A DNA stretch of 64,000 nt, taken from the NCBI RefSeq assembly GCF_014200435.1, contig NZ_JACHBR010000001.1, positions 2,666,001-2,730,000 of the forward strand. The letters run 5' to 3'. Below the pieces are notes generated by a model. That model saw nothing but the letters and a program-made list of their open reading frames with translations. It was not told the DNA's origin and ran no database searches. Origin of the DNA: Sphaerisporangium krabiense (GTDB lineage Bacteria; Actinomycetota; Actinomycetes; Streptosporangiales; Streptosporangiaceae). Both the position numbers and the translations under genes were made by a program. Shown here in pieces: positions 16,650 to 25,065 of the stretch; position 1 is the stretch's first letter; every line of letters begins with the position of its first letter.

Positions 16650-16660
16650 CAGCCATACGC

Positions 16661-16677
16661 GTTGCATTGATTGCAAC
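16661..16677. promoter_or_regulatory. Perfect inverted repeat just downstream of the operon promoter
   Basis: GTTGCA and TGCAAC flank a 5-base centre, placed at the predicted transcription start. This is a position from which a bound IclR protein would block initiation. A weaker TGTTG/CAACA repeat at 16509-16527 may be related. Confidence 0.5.
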
Positions 16678-16695
16678 TTCCCCGAGGAGCTGAGT

Positions 16696-17853
16696 GTGTC
16701 CGAGGTGTCGGAGGGCGTCCGGGTCGTCGACCAGGTCGCGACGGGCGGTGAAGTTCAGTTGGACGGCCTGTCGAAGAGGTACGGAACAGTCGAGGCCGTG
16801 CGCGGTGTCTCGCTGAACATCCGTCGCGGTGAGTTCTTGGCGATCCTGGGTCCCTCCGGTGCGGGGAAGACGACCCTGCTCAACATGCTCACCGGCTTCG
16901 AGAAGCCCACGACCGGCGCCATCCGCATCAACGGCAGGGACGTCGCGCGGCTGGCCCCGCACAAGCGCGGGATCGGCGTCGTGTTCCAGCACTACGCGTT
17001 GTTCAAGCACATGACCGTCGCCCAGAACGTCGGGTTCCCGCTGCGCATGCGGCGGATGTCGACGCGGGAACAACGCGGCCACATCCAGCACGCCCTTGAG
17101 CTGGTCAAGCTGGAGGGGTACGAGACCCGGTTCCCCGACCAGCTGTCCGGTGGCCAGCAGCAGCGCGTCGCGCTCGCCCGCGCCATCGTGTTCCGGCCGG
17201 CGCTGCTCCTCATGGACGAACCACTCGGCGCGCTGGACAAGCGCCTGCGCGAGCACATGCGCGTCGAGATCAAACGCCTCCAGCGAGATCTCGGCGCGAC
17301 CGTCATCTACGTGACCCACGACCAGGGGGAGGCCCTGACGATGGCCGACCGCGTCGCGGTGATGAACGGCGGCACGGTCGAGCAGCTCGGGACGCCCACC
17401 GACCTGTACGAGACGCCGGTGAGCGCCTTCGTGGCCGACTTCGTCGGAGAGACCAACTTCTTCCGTGGCCGCACCGTCGCCGGCGCGGACGGCAAGGTCG
17501 GCGTCGAGCTCGACGGCGACCGGCCGGGCCACCGCTGGGAGGTGGAGAACGCGTCGTCGCTCCAGCCCGGCCGCGAGGTCGAGGTCGGGGTGCGCCCGGA
17601 GCAGATCTCGCTGCAGCCCGTGGAGAGCGCCGACGGCCCGGCCGTGCCGGGCACGGTGAGCGAAGTGCTGTACGAGGGCGCGACGGCCCTGCATGTCGTC
17701 GAGACGGCGATCGGCAACCTCAACGCGCGCCTCTCGCTGAAGAACCTCCGGGAGACCCGATGGGCTGTGGGCGACAAGGTCGCCGTCCACTGGGACGCCC
17801 GGGCGGCACGGGGCTACCACCCCGCGGGTCAGGCTTCGTCCCCGTCGTCGTGA
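16696..17853 (+). CDS. ABC importer ATP-binding protein (PotA/spermidine-putrescine type)
   Basis: 385 residues. GTG 16696 was chosen for GAGGAG six bases upstream. Walker A is GPSGAGKT, signature LSGGQQQR, Walker B LLLMDEPLGALD, H-loop VTHDQGEA, and a C-terminal TOBE domain (~300-380) is present. It belongs to the polyamine/iron/opine importer ATPase group. It is the first gene of the operon and works with the binding protein and fused permease that follow. Substrate class cannot be set from the ATPase alone. Confidence 0.92.
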   Translation: MSEVSEGVRVVDQVATGGEVQLDGLSKRYGTVEAVRGVSLNIRRGEFLAILGPSGAGKTTLLNMLTGFEKPTTGAIRINGRDVARLAPHKRGIGVVFQHYALFKHMTVAQNVGFPLRMRRMSTREQRGHIQHALELVKLEGYETRFPDQLSGGQQQRVALARAIVFRPALLLMDEPLGALDKRLREHMRVEIKRLQRDLGATVIYVTHDQGEALTMADRVAVMNGGTVEQLGTPTDLYETPVSAFVADFVGETNFFRGRTVAGADGKVGVELDGDRPGHRWEVENASSLQPGREVEVGVRPEQISLQPVESADGPAVPGTVSEVLYEGATALHVVETAIGNLNARLSLKNLRETRWAVGDKVAVHWDARAARGYHPAGQASSPSS

Positions 17854-17935
17854 CGTCGCGGCGGCACCTCACACCACGCTGCCGGCCAGGACTCCAATCC
17901 GCGTCAGAGATCTGCATGACAGAAAGGTTCGGCTG

Positions 17936-19045
17936 ATGAAGTTTTCTCGGAAGACCGTACTAGGGGCGGTGATCGCGGCCGGCACCCTGCTCACGACCTC
18001 CGCCTGTGGCGGAGGAGACGACTCGGCGAAGAGCGCGTCGGCCGGCAGCGTCGTCGTCCCCGATCCCGGCGGTGATCTAGGCAAGGCGATGAAGACGGCC
18101 TTCTTCGACCCGTTCGAGAAGCAGACCGGGATCGACGTCGTGCTCAGCCCGGGCGAGTTCGACGCGGCCGTCGTGCTCGCCGGTGTCAAGGCCGGCGCTC
18201 CCGCCTTCGACCTGGTGAATCCCAACGGCGCCGTGCTCAAGCGTTTCCGTGACGCCTCGGCGATCGAGCCGATCGACTACACGCAGTGGAAGGACGGCGT
18301 CCGCGACAAGATCTCCCCGGTGAAGGCCGCCGACGACGCGGTACCGGCCTACTACATCTCCGTCCAGCCGAGCTGGAGCACGGCCAAGCTCGGCGACAAG
18401 AAGCTCAACTCCTGGGCGGACTTCTGGAACGTCGGCGACTTCCCCGGGAAGAGGACCCTCGCGCCGGGCTCATGGGGAGCCGGCGGTGCGACGTTCGAGA
18501 TCGCGGCGATGGCCGATGGCGTGGCGCCGAAGGACCTCTACCCGATCGACTTCGACCGGGCCTTCAAGAGTCTGGACCGGCTCAAGCCGGATCTGGTGAA
18601 GTTCTGGGAGACCGGCGCCGAGCCCATCCAACTGCTCACCGGTGGCCAGGCGACGGCCGCCAGCGCGTGGAACGGCCGCGTCGCCGGCGCCAAGGACAAG
18701 GGCGCGCCGGTGGACGGCACGTGGAACCAGTCGATCCTCCAGTACGACAACTGGGCGATCCTCAAGGGCGCCAAGAACGCGAAGAACGCACAGAAGCTCC
18801 TGGCCTTCATGATGGAAGCCGGGCCTCAGGCGGAGTTCGCCAAGGCGATCCCTTACTCGCCGGCGAACTCGGCGGCGTTCGACCAGCTCCCCGCCGACCG
18901 TGCGGCTCTGCTTCCGACGTCGCCGAAGAACGTCGAATCCGCGGTGACCCAGGACTACGAGTGGTGGACCGCCACTGCTCCGGGGTCGGACAAGACCAAT
19001 GAGGAAGTCGCCATCGAGCGCTGGCAAGCGTGGGCTTCGAAGTAG
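17936..19045 (+). CDS. ABC importer substrate-binding lipoprotein (PotD-like, family 1)
   Basis: 369 residues with a lipoprotein signal (lipobox TSAC, Cys at residue 24). The mature protein is a type II binding fold of the PotD/AfuA/opine group (GDLGKAMKTAFFDPFEKQTG, FDLVNPNGAVLKRF, GGQATAASAWNGR, NWAILKGAKN). It captures the operon's substrate outside the cell. Relatives bind polyamines, Fe3+, thiamine or phosphonates, so the ligand is open. Confidence 0.88.
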   Translation: MKFSRKTVLGAVIAAGTLLTTSACGGGDDSAKSASAGSVVVPDPGGDLGKAMKTAFFDPFEKQTGIDVVLSPGEFDAAVVLAGVKAGAPAFDLVNPNGAVLKRFRDASAIEPIDYTQWKDGVRDKISPVKAADDAVPAYYISVQPSWSTAKLGDKKLNSWADFWNVGDFPGKRTLAPGSWGAGGATFEIAAMADGVAPKDLYPIDFDRAFKSLDRLKPDLVKFWETGAEPIQLLTGGQATAASAWNGRVAGAKDKGAPVDGTWNQSILQYDNWAILKGAKNAKNAQKLLAFMMEAGPQAEFAKAIPYSPANSAAFDQLPADRAALLPTSPKNVESAVTQDYEWWTATAPGSDKTNEEVAIERWQAWASK

Positions 19046-19090
19046 CCCGCGGCCTGCCCGCGACCAAGACGACCTCGATCTAGGAGATCC

Positions 19091-20893
19091 ATGTCGGTCG
19101 ACAGCTCCCTGGAGCAGTTCACCGGTGGTCCGGCCATCCGCTCAGCGCGCCGGCCGGACCGGCGGTGGCTCACCCTCGTGCCGCTGCTCGCGGTCCTGAC
19201 CCTGCTGTTCGTCGTCCCGCTGTTCTCCCTGCTGGTCGACAGCTTCCGCGGCGGGCAGGGGTTCACGCTGGAGAACTACGGCGAGCAGGTGACCTCGCCG
19301 GTCTTCTGGCGCGCGATACGCCGCACTCTGGTCATCGCCGCGCTGTCGACCGCCATCTGTGTCGCGCTCGGGTACTGCATGGCCTACGCGCTCACCCGTA
19401 TGCCGAAGCGTCTGCGCGGCGTGCTGATGGTCGTGGTGCTCGTGCCGTACTTCACGAGCATCCTGATCCGCTCCTATGCGTGGATCGCGATCCTCGCGCC
19501 GAGCGGGCTCGTCGCGCGGGCGTTGGAGCTGGTCGGCGTCGGCACTCCTCCCGACCTGGTGTTCAACCAGACCGGCATGCTGATCGGCACCGTGCAGATC
19601 CTGCTGCCGCTGGCGCTGCTGCCGATCTACAGCGTGATGAGCGGCATCGACCGCGCCGCGGTACGGGCCGCGCAGAGCCTCGGGGCCTCGCCCGCCGTCG
19701 CGCACTGGCACGTGTACCGGCCCGCCACGTCGTCGGCGGTCCTGGCGGCCGCCGCCCTGGTCTTCATCAGCACGCTCGGCTTCTACGTGACGCCCGCGCT
19801 GCTCGGCGGCCCCGGCGACACGCTGATCGCGCAGTCCATCCTCGTGCAGTTCTCCAACCTCGTCGATCCGGCCGGGGCCGCGGCGCAGGCCGCGCTGCTC
19901 CTGCTGATCGTCCTGGCGTTGTTCGCCGTCCTGTTCCGCTACCTCGCGCCCTCGCTGTCGGTGGGGGCGGCGGACACCGTACGGCCTGGTCGGCGTCGCG
20001 GCGGCGCGGACCCCGCCGGACGGGGCGAGGCGCTGCGCGACGCGCGGGCGCGGACGCTGGACACCGGCCTCGACATCCTCGGGCGGCTGCGCCTGCCCGC
20101 CCTGGTGGGCGGCTGGGTCGTGGGCGCGGCGCTGCTCGTCACGCCGCTGATCGTCGTGGCCATCTGGTCCTTCAGCGACGCGACGTACCTGACGTTCCCG
20201 CCGGGGGAGTACTCCACCCGGTGGTTCGCCGACTACTTCGCCGACGAGACGTGGATCGGCTCCACGTTCCTCAGCCTGGGCATCGCCTCGGCCTCGGCCG
20301 CGATCGGCGTCGTCATCGGCGGCTTCGGGGCCTTCGGCCTGGTGCGGGGCCCGCGGCGCCTTCGGGGGCCGGTCGCGATCCTGGTCGCGATGCCGATGAT
20401 CGTCCCTCCGATGATCTACAGCCTCGGATTCTTCCTGCTGGTGGCGCCGCACGGCCTCGTCGGCACGAGTGTGGGCCTGATCCTGCCCTACCTGGTCCTG
20501 GGACTGCCCTTCTCGGTGTCCATCACGGCGGCGGCGCTGCGCAACCTGGACGTGCGGCTGGAGAACGCCGCGCGCAGCCTGGGGGCGGGGCCGTTCTCCG
20601 TGCTCCGGCACGTGCTGCTCCCCGCGCTTCGCCCGGCGCTGGTCAGCGGCTTCGTGTTCGCCTTCCTCGCCGCGTTCGACGACGTCGTCGTCGCCACCTT
20701 CATGTCCGGGCCGACGGCGGTGACGCTGCCGCTGCGCATGTTCCAGGACATCAAACTCGAAGTGAGCCCGAGGACGGCCGTGGTCGCCGTCGTCCTGCTG
20801 GCAGCAGGCGCGGCCGCGGTACTCCTTCGGTTCGTAACGGCTTGGCTCGTGCGCGCCGTACGGGTGGCGCTGAGCCGACAGGGGGCCTCATGA
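19091..20893 (+). CDS. Fused double ABC permease (PotB-PotC-type in one chain)
   Basis: 600 residues, twice the usual length, with about 12 membrane segments. The N-half (~30-295) carries the EAA loop AAQSLGASPAVAHWHVYRP. A polar linker (~296-330) follows. The C-half (~330-590) carries AARSLGAGPFSVLRHVLLPA. Both halves are BPD_transp_1 domains, so one polypeptide replaces the usual PotB/PotC heterodimer. AGGAG lies before ATG. The stop overlaps the next start as ATGA. Confidence 0.93.
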   Translation: MSVDSSLEQFTGGPAIRSARRPDRRWLTLVPLLAVLTLLFVVPLFSLLVDSFRGGQGFTLENYGEQVTSPVFWRAIRRTLVIAALSTAICVALGYCMAYALTRMPKRLRGVLMVVVLVPYFTSILIRSYAWIAILAPSGLVARALELVGVGTPPDLVFNQTGMLIGTVQILLPLALLPIYSVMSGIDRAAVRAAQSLGASPAVAHWHVYRPATSSAVLAAAALVFISTLGFYVTPALLGGPGDTLIAQSILVQFSNLVDPAGAAAQAALLLLIVLALFAVLFRYLAPSLSVGAADTVRPGRRRGGADPAGRGEALRDARARTLDTGLDILGRLRLPALVGGWVVGAALLVTPLIVVAIWSFSDATYLTFPPGEYSTRWFADYFADETWIGSTFLSLGIASASAAIGVVIGGFGAFGLVRGPRRLRGPVAILVAMPMIVPPMIYSLGFFLLVAPHGLVGTSVGLILPYLVLGLPFSVSITAAALRNLDVRLENAARSLGAGPFSVLRHVLLPALRPALVSGFVFAFLAAFDDVVVATFMSGPTAVTLPLRMFQDIKLEVSPRTAVVAVVLLAAGAAAVLLRFVTAWLVRAVRVALSRQGAS

Positions 20894-21963
20894 ACAGCAC
20901 AGAGAACAGCACACAGAACAGCACAGAGAACAGCACGGTGAACGACGACGCGGTCATCGCGGAGATGACCGACCCCTATGTGGAGACGCAGGAGTTCCCC
21001 GGCATCATCTACCCGACCTCGGTCACGGCCACGCTGGCGGCCTTCCGGCGGGCGTTCCCGGCCGCGGCGCGGCTCGTGCCGGAGGAGGACGACGGGGCGG
21101 CGGCGCTCAGCGTGCACAGCCGCGACTACGTCGACTTCGTCAAGGAGGGCACCCGGCGGCCGGAGGGCGCCACCAAGTTCCCCCTGAACGTCATCGCGCT
21201 CCCCGAACTGCGGGTCTCCGAGCCGCGCACCTTCGAGGGCCGGCACGCGGGGTACTTCTTCGACGAGGTCACGCAGGCCAGGCCCGCGGTGTGCGAGGGC
21301 GCGCTGCGGAGCGCGGCGGCCTCGCGGCAAGGGGCCCGCAGGCTCGCCGGCACGGTGGCGCGTGACGCCGGGCGGCCGGCGCTGGTGCTCGTGCCGTCCC
21401 GTCCCCCGGGACACCACGCCCTGCCCGGCGTGGGCGGCGGTCTCTGCCTGTTCGCCAACGCCGCCATCGCGGCGCGCGAGCTTTCTCGCGGCGGCCGGGT
21501 CGCCGTGCTCGACATCGACCAGGACCACGGCAACGGCACCCAGGCGGTGTTCTACGACGACCCCTCCGTCCTGACGGTCTCGATTCACGCCGAGGGCTGG
21601 CCGCACGTCGCCGGGTTCGCCGAGGAGACCGGAGGCCCCGGCGCGCCCGGGAGCAACCTCAACCTCCCGCTGCCCACCGGCTCGGGGTTCGACGCCTACG
21701 AGCCGGCGCTGGAGACCGCGCTGGAGGCGATCGTCCGCTTCGACCCTGCCTACCTCGTCCTCGCCCTCGGCTATGACGCCCAGCGGGAGCAGGGGTTCGG
21801 CGCGCTGCGCCTGGAGTCGGAGCACTTCGGTGTCCTCGGGCGCCGTATCGCCGGGCTGCGCCTGCCGACGCTCGTGACCACCGAGGGGTGCTACGGGTAC
21901 TACGAGTCGACCGCCGAGGCGGCGGGGTTCTTCTTCGATGCGTGGGCGGAGCAGTGGCGGTGA
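20890..21963 (+). CDS. HDAC/acetylpolyamine-amidohydrolase-family protein with altered metal ligand
   Basis: 357 residues. ATG 20890 overlaps the permease stop and has AGGGGG upstream. The first ~17 residues are an NST repeat (see 20893-20940). The arginase/HDAC fold is clear: RPPGHHAL with H175-H176, then DIDQDHGNGTQ (208-218), then LALGYD and EGCYGYYES. The second zinc ligand, normally His in DxDxHHGNG, is Asp212 here, while the first (D210) and third (GYD) are kept. Neighbouring PotABCD-like genes suggest amide hydrolysis of an acylated amine or amino sugar after import. Activity with Asp212 is uncertain. Confidence 0.85.
   Translation: MNSTENSTQNSTENSTVNDDAVIAEMTDPYVETQEFPGIIYPTSVTATLAAFRRAFPAAARLVPEEDDGAAALSVHSRDYVDFVKEGTRRPEGATKFPLNVIALPELRVSEPRTFEGRHAGYFFDEVTQARPAVCEGALRSAAASRQGARRLAGTVARDAGRPALVLVPSRPPGHHALPGVGGGLCLFANAAIAARELSRGGRVAVLDIDQDHGNGTQAVFYDDPSVLTVSIHAEGWPHVAGFAEETGGPGAPGSNLNLPLPTGSGFDAYEPALETALEAIVRFDPAYLVLALGYDAQREQGFGALRLESEHFGVLGRRIAGLRLPTLVTTEGCYGYYESTAEAAGFFFDAWAEQWR
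20893..20940 (+). repeat. Four tandem 12-bp units coding NST-x
   Basis: Four consecutive 12-base units (AACAGCAC followed by a variable AGAG, ACAG, AGAG or GGTG) directly after the start codon encode NSTE-NSTQ-NSTE-NSTV. The unit is a multiple of three, so copy-number change would lengthen or shorten the N-terminus without a frameshift. Confidence 0.95.
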
Positions 21964-23033
21964 CCGCCACCATGCGCGCCGCGCTGCTGACCGGGATCGG
22001 CCGGCCGCTGGAGATCCGGGAGGTGCCCGTCCCGCGGATCGGACCCGACGAGGTGCTGCTCCGGACGCTGTCCAGCGGCGTGTGCCGGACGGACCTGCAC
22101 ATCCAGGACGGCCTGGCGTACGTGCCCGGACTGCCGCACATCATGGGCCACGAACCCGCGGGCGTCGTGGTGGAACGGGGTTCGGCGGTGTCCGAGGTGG
22201 ACGTCGGCGACGTGGTCGTACCGCATCTGTTCGTCGCGGACGCCGATTGCCGCTTCACCCGGGCCGGCGCGGCCGCGCAGGCGCTGCACCTGCGGGGGAT
22301 CATCGGCGTGACGCTGCCCGGCGGCTTCGCGGAGTACTTCAGCGCACCCGCCCGGAACCTGCTGAAGGTTCCGGAGGGGCTCGATCCGAGGATCGCCGGG
22401 CTGTCGAGCTGCGCGGTCGTCACCGCCGTGCACGCCTACCGGCGCGGCACGGTGACCCCGGCGGGGACCGCCGTCGTGATCGGCGCGGGCGGCATCGGGC
22501 AGATGGTCGTCCAGCTTCTGGCGGGCGCCGGCGTGCCGGCCGCGGTCGTCGACGTGTCGGCGGACAACCTGGCGCTCGCGGCCCGCAACGGGGCCGGCCT
22601 CACTGCCCTGGCGTCCGCGGCGGACCGCGTGCCGGCTGTTCGCGCCTGGGCCGAGTCCCGGGCCGGCGGCGACGGCGCCGACGGCGTGGACCTGGTGATC
22701 GACCTGGTGGGCACCTCGGCGACGCTGGCCGACGCCGCGGGATACGTGCGCCGCCGGGGGCGGATCGTCGTCGTGGGCGAGGAACCCGACTTCCCCGGCA
22801 TCAGTTCGACGACCATCGCCCAGCGTGAGCTGGAGATCGTCGGCTCGCGCAACGGCGACCGCGGTGACCAGCAGGACGCGCTGCGGCTGCTCGCCGAGGG
22901 GGTCGTCACGCCGCCGCTGGACGAGGAGTACCCGCTGGAGCGTGCCAACGAGGCGCTCGCCCGTCTGCGGAGCGGTGAGGCGCGCGGCCGGGTCCTCATC
23001 ACGCACGAGGCGCTGCGCCGGGGCGGCCGGTGA
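21960..23033 (+). CDS. Zinc-type (MDR) alcohol dehydrogenase
   Basis: 357 residues from GTG 21960, overlapping the previous stop as GTGA. Catalytic zinc ligands are in SGVCRTDLH and IMGHEPAG. The NAD-binding GAGGIGQM and GRIVVVGEE fit the medium-chain family. The structural-zinc cysteine lobe is not present: only one Cys remains in that region. It oxidises an alcohol or polyol intermediate of the operon's pathway; the substrate is unknown. Confidence 0.9.
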   Translation: MTATMRAALLTGIGRPLEIREVPVPRIGPDEVLLRTLSSGVCRTDLHIQDGLAYVPGLPHIMGHEPAGVVVERGSAVSEVDVGDVVVPHLFVADADCRFTRAGAAAQALHLRGIIGVTLPGGFAEYFSAPARNLLKVPEGLDPRIAGLSSCAVVTAVHAYRRGTVTPAGTAVVIGAGGIGQMVVQLLAGAGVPAAVVDVSADNLALAARNGAGLTALASAADRVPAVRAWAESRAGGDGADGVDLVIDLVGTSATLADAAGYVRRRGRIVVVGEEPDFPGISSTTIAQRELEIVGSRNGDRGDQQDALRLLAEGVVTPPLDEEYPLERANEALARLRSGEARGRVLITHEALRRGGR

Positions 23034-23109
23034 GCGTCCGGCGGCGCCGTGCGAGACCCGCGGGACCGACAAGCCTTCGTAGCCAGAACAACGATCGAAG
23101 AGGAGCAGA

Positions 23110-23988
23110 ATGAAGATCGCGACCGATACGTGGATGCTGCGTCCGCAGCCCATCGACAAGGTGTTCTCGACCGTACGGGAGGCGGGCTTCGAGTACCTGG
23201 AGCTGTCGCCGAGGCCCGACGTGATGCCGAGCTACGGGGGCAGGCGGGCGTCCAAGGGCAAGATCGCCGAGATCGCGGCGGCGTCGAAGGCCCACGGCGT
23301 CGAGATCGCGTCCATCTTCATCGAGCAGGCGTGGGGAAGCTCGGAGGAGGACATCCGGCGGGCGGCGGTCGGCTACTGGAAGCAGACCGTCCAGCTGGCC
23401 GTCGACCTCGGCTGCGACCGGATCAACTCCGAGTTCACCGGGCACCCGAGCGCCCCGCAGGCCGGCGAGGCCGCGATGCGCCGCTCCCTGGAGGAGGTGC
23501 TGCCGCTGGCGGAGTCCGAGGGCGTCACGCTGGCGCTGGAACCGCATCCGGGCGACTGGGTGGAGTCGGGCGTCGAGGCCGTCGACTTCATCCGGGGCCT
23601 GCAGAGCGACCACGTCACCTACCTGCACTGTGTGCCGCACACCTACTACCTCACCGGGGTGGAGGACGAGCGCGGCCACCTGGAGGGCGTCAACCGCGAC
23701 ATCATCACCTACGCGGGCGACACCATGGAGCACATCCACCTGGCCGACACGCTGCTGCCCGGACGTACCTTCCTCAACCCCTCCAGCCCCGGGGTGCGCA
23801 ACCACCAGCACCTGGACATCGGCCAGGGCGACATCGACTGGGACGAGGTCTTCGCCGTGCTGCGCGAGGTCCGGTTCGACGGGATCGTGTCGGTGGCCGT
23901 CTTCCGGCACGAGTCGCGGGTGCTGGACTCGCTCACCCACAACCGGCGCGTCATCCGCGAACGCCTCGAAGGGGGCGGTGACCAGTGA
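23110..23988 (+). CDS. Sugar phosphate isomerase/epimerase-like TIM-barrel protein
   Basis: 292 residues. The xylose-isomerase-like barrel is shown by FEYLELSPRPD, DRINSEFTGHPS, LALEPHPGDW, HCVPHTYYLTG, HIHLADTL and HLDIGQGDIDW, which carry the metal-binding Glu/Asp/His set of the IolE/IolI/3-ketoisomerase group. GAGGAG precedes ATG 23110. The next gene overlaps its stop. It probably isomerises or dehydrates a keto-sugar or cyclitol intermediate made by the adjacent oxidoreductase. Confidence 0.88.
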   Translation: MKIATDTWMLRPQPIDKVFSTVREAGFEYLELSPRPDVMPSYGGRRASKGKIAEIAAASKAHGVEIASIFIEQAWGSSEEDIRRAAVGYWKQTVQLAVDLGCDRINSEFTGHPSAPQAGEAAMRRSLEEVLPLAESEGVTLALEPHPGDWVESGVEAVDFIRGLQSDHVTYLHCVPHTYYLTGVEDERGHLEGVNRDIITYAGDTMEHIHLADTLLPGRTFLNPSSPGVRNHQHLDIGQGDIDWDEVFAVLREVRFDGIVSVAVFRHESRVLDSLTHNRRVIRERLEGGGDQ

Positions 23989-25007
23989 CCGGATCGGTAC
24001 GCTTCGGCGTCGTCGGTCTCGGAGAGATCTACCAGCTCGCCCACCACCTCGCCTACCAGCGGGCGGACGGCCTGGAGGCCACGGTCGTCTGCGACCTGGA
24101 CCAGGACGTCGCCGCGCGGACGGCGGAGTCGCTCGGCGCGGAGGCGTGCACCGACTACCGCCGGCTGCTGGAGGACGAGCGGATCCAGGCCGTCGACCTG
24201 GTGCTCCCCCACAACGTGCACTACAAGGTCGCCCGCGAGTTCCTGGAGGCGGGCAAGCACGTCCTGATCGAGAAGCCCATGACCGTCGACGCCGCGCACG
24301 CCCGCGAACTCGTGGACCTCGCGGCCGCCAAGGGTCTCAAGTTCACCGTCAACGAGAACACGCGGTTCATCCCCGCCTATCAGGCGGCGCTCGACGTCAT
24401 CCTCCGCGGCGAGATCGGGGACGTGACGCTGGTCCGCACCCTGATCAGCGGAAACGAGTTCGAGCGGCTCGGCAACCCCAAGCTGTGGAAGGGACGCCAG
24501 GACGGCTCGGGCGGCGGCACCATCATCGACGCCGGCGCGCACTCCTTCTACCTGCTGAAGTGGATGTTCGGCGAGATCGCCTCGTTGCGCGCCCTGTCCG
24601 ACCGCCTCGTCGACGTCAGCCAGGTCGAGGACTGGTCGATCGTGTGCGGCCGGACGCGCTCGGGTGCGCTCTTCTCCGTGGAGTCCAGCTTCACCTCCGG
24701 GGGGCCGTGGAACGAGCGCCTGGAAGTGCACGGCACCGAAGGGCTCATCGTCGTCGACCAGCACCAGAACCCTCCGGCCATGCTGTTCCGGGGCAAGCGC
24801 GACCATGAGGGATCGCCGCTGCCCGGCACGGCCTACGAGCCGCGCACCTGGAAGTACAACTCGATCGCGGCCGGGATCGAGAGCTTCGCCCGTTCGATCG
24901 CGAACGACGAGCCGACCGCCGTCGCGCCCGAGGACGGCGCGTACGCGGTGCGCGTCATCGAGCTCGCCTACGAGTCGGTGGCGACGGGCTCGCCCGTCAC
25001 GCTCTGA
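23985..25007 (+). CDS. Gfo/Idh/MocA-family oxidoreductase
   Basis: 340 residues from GTG 23985 with GTGA overlap. Rossmann start is FGVVGLGEIY, the conserved lysine is in LIEKPMTVDA, and the catalytic DxxxH is in IIDAGAHSFYLLKWMFG. Family members oxidise sugars, inositols or amino sugars with NAD(P). Pairing with a sugar isomerase-like protein is typical of cyclitol/aldose pathways. Confidence 0.92.
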   Translation: MTGSVRFGVVGLGEIYQLAHHLAYQRADGLEATVVCDLDQDVAARTAESLGAEACTDYRRLLEDERIQAVDLVLPHNVHYKVAREFLEAGKHVLIEKPMTVDAAHARELVDLAAAKGLKFTVNENTRFIPAYQAALDVILRGEIGDVTLVRTLISGNEFERLGNPKLWKGRQDGSGGGTIIDAGAHSFYLLKWMFGEIASLRALSDRLVDVSQVEDWSIVCGRTRSGALFSVESSFTSGGPWNERLEVHGTEGLIVVDQHQNPPAMLFRGKRDHEGSPLPGTAYEPRTWKYNSIAAGIESFARSIANDEPTAVAPEDGAYAVRVIELAYESVATGSPVTL

Positions 25008-25065
25008 GCCCACCATCACCCCTGAGCAACACCTCACCCTGCACATGAAGCGACTAGGAGACCTC

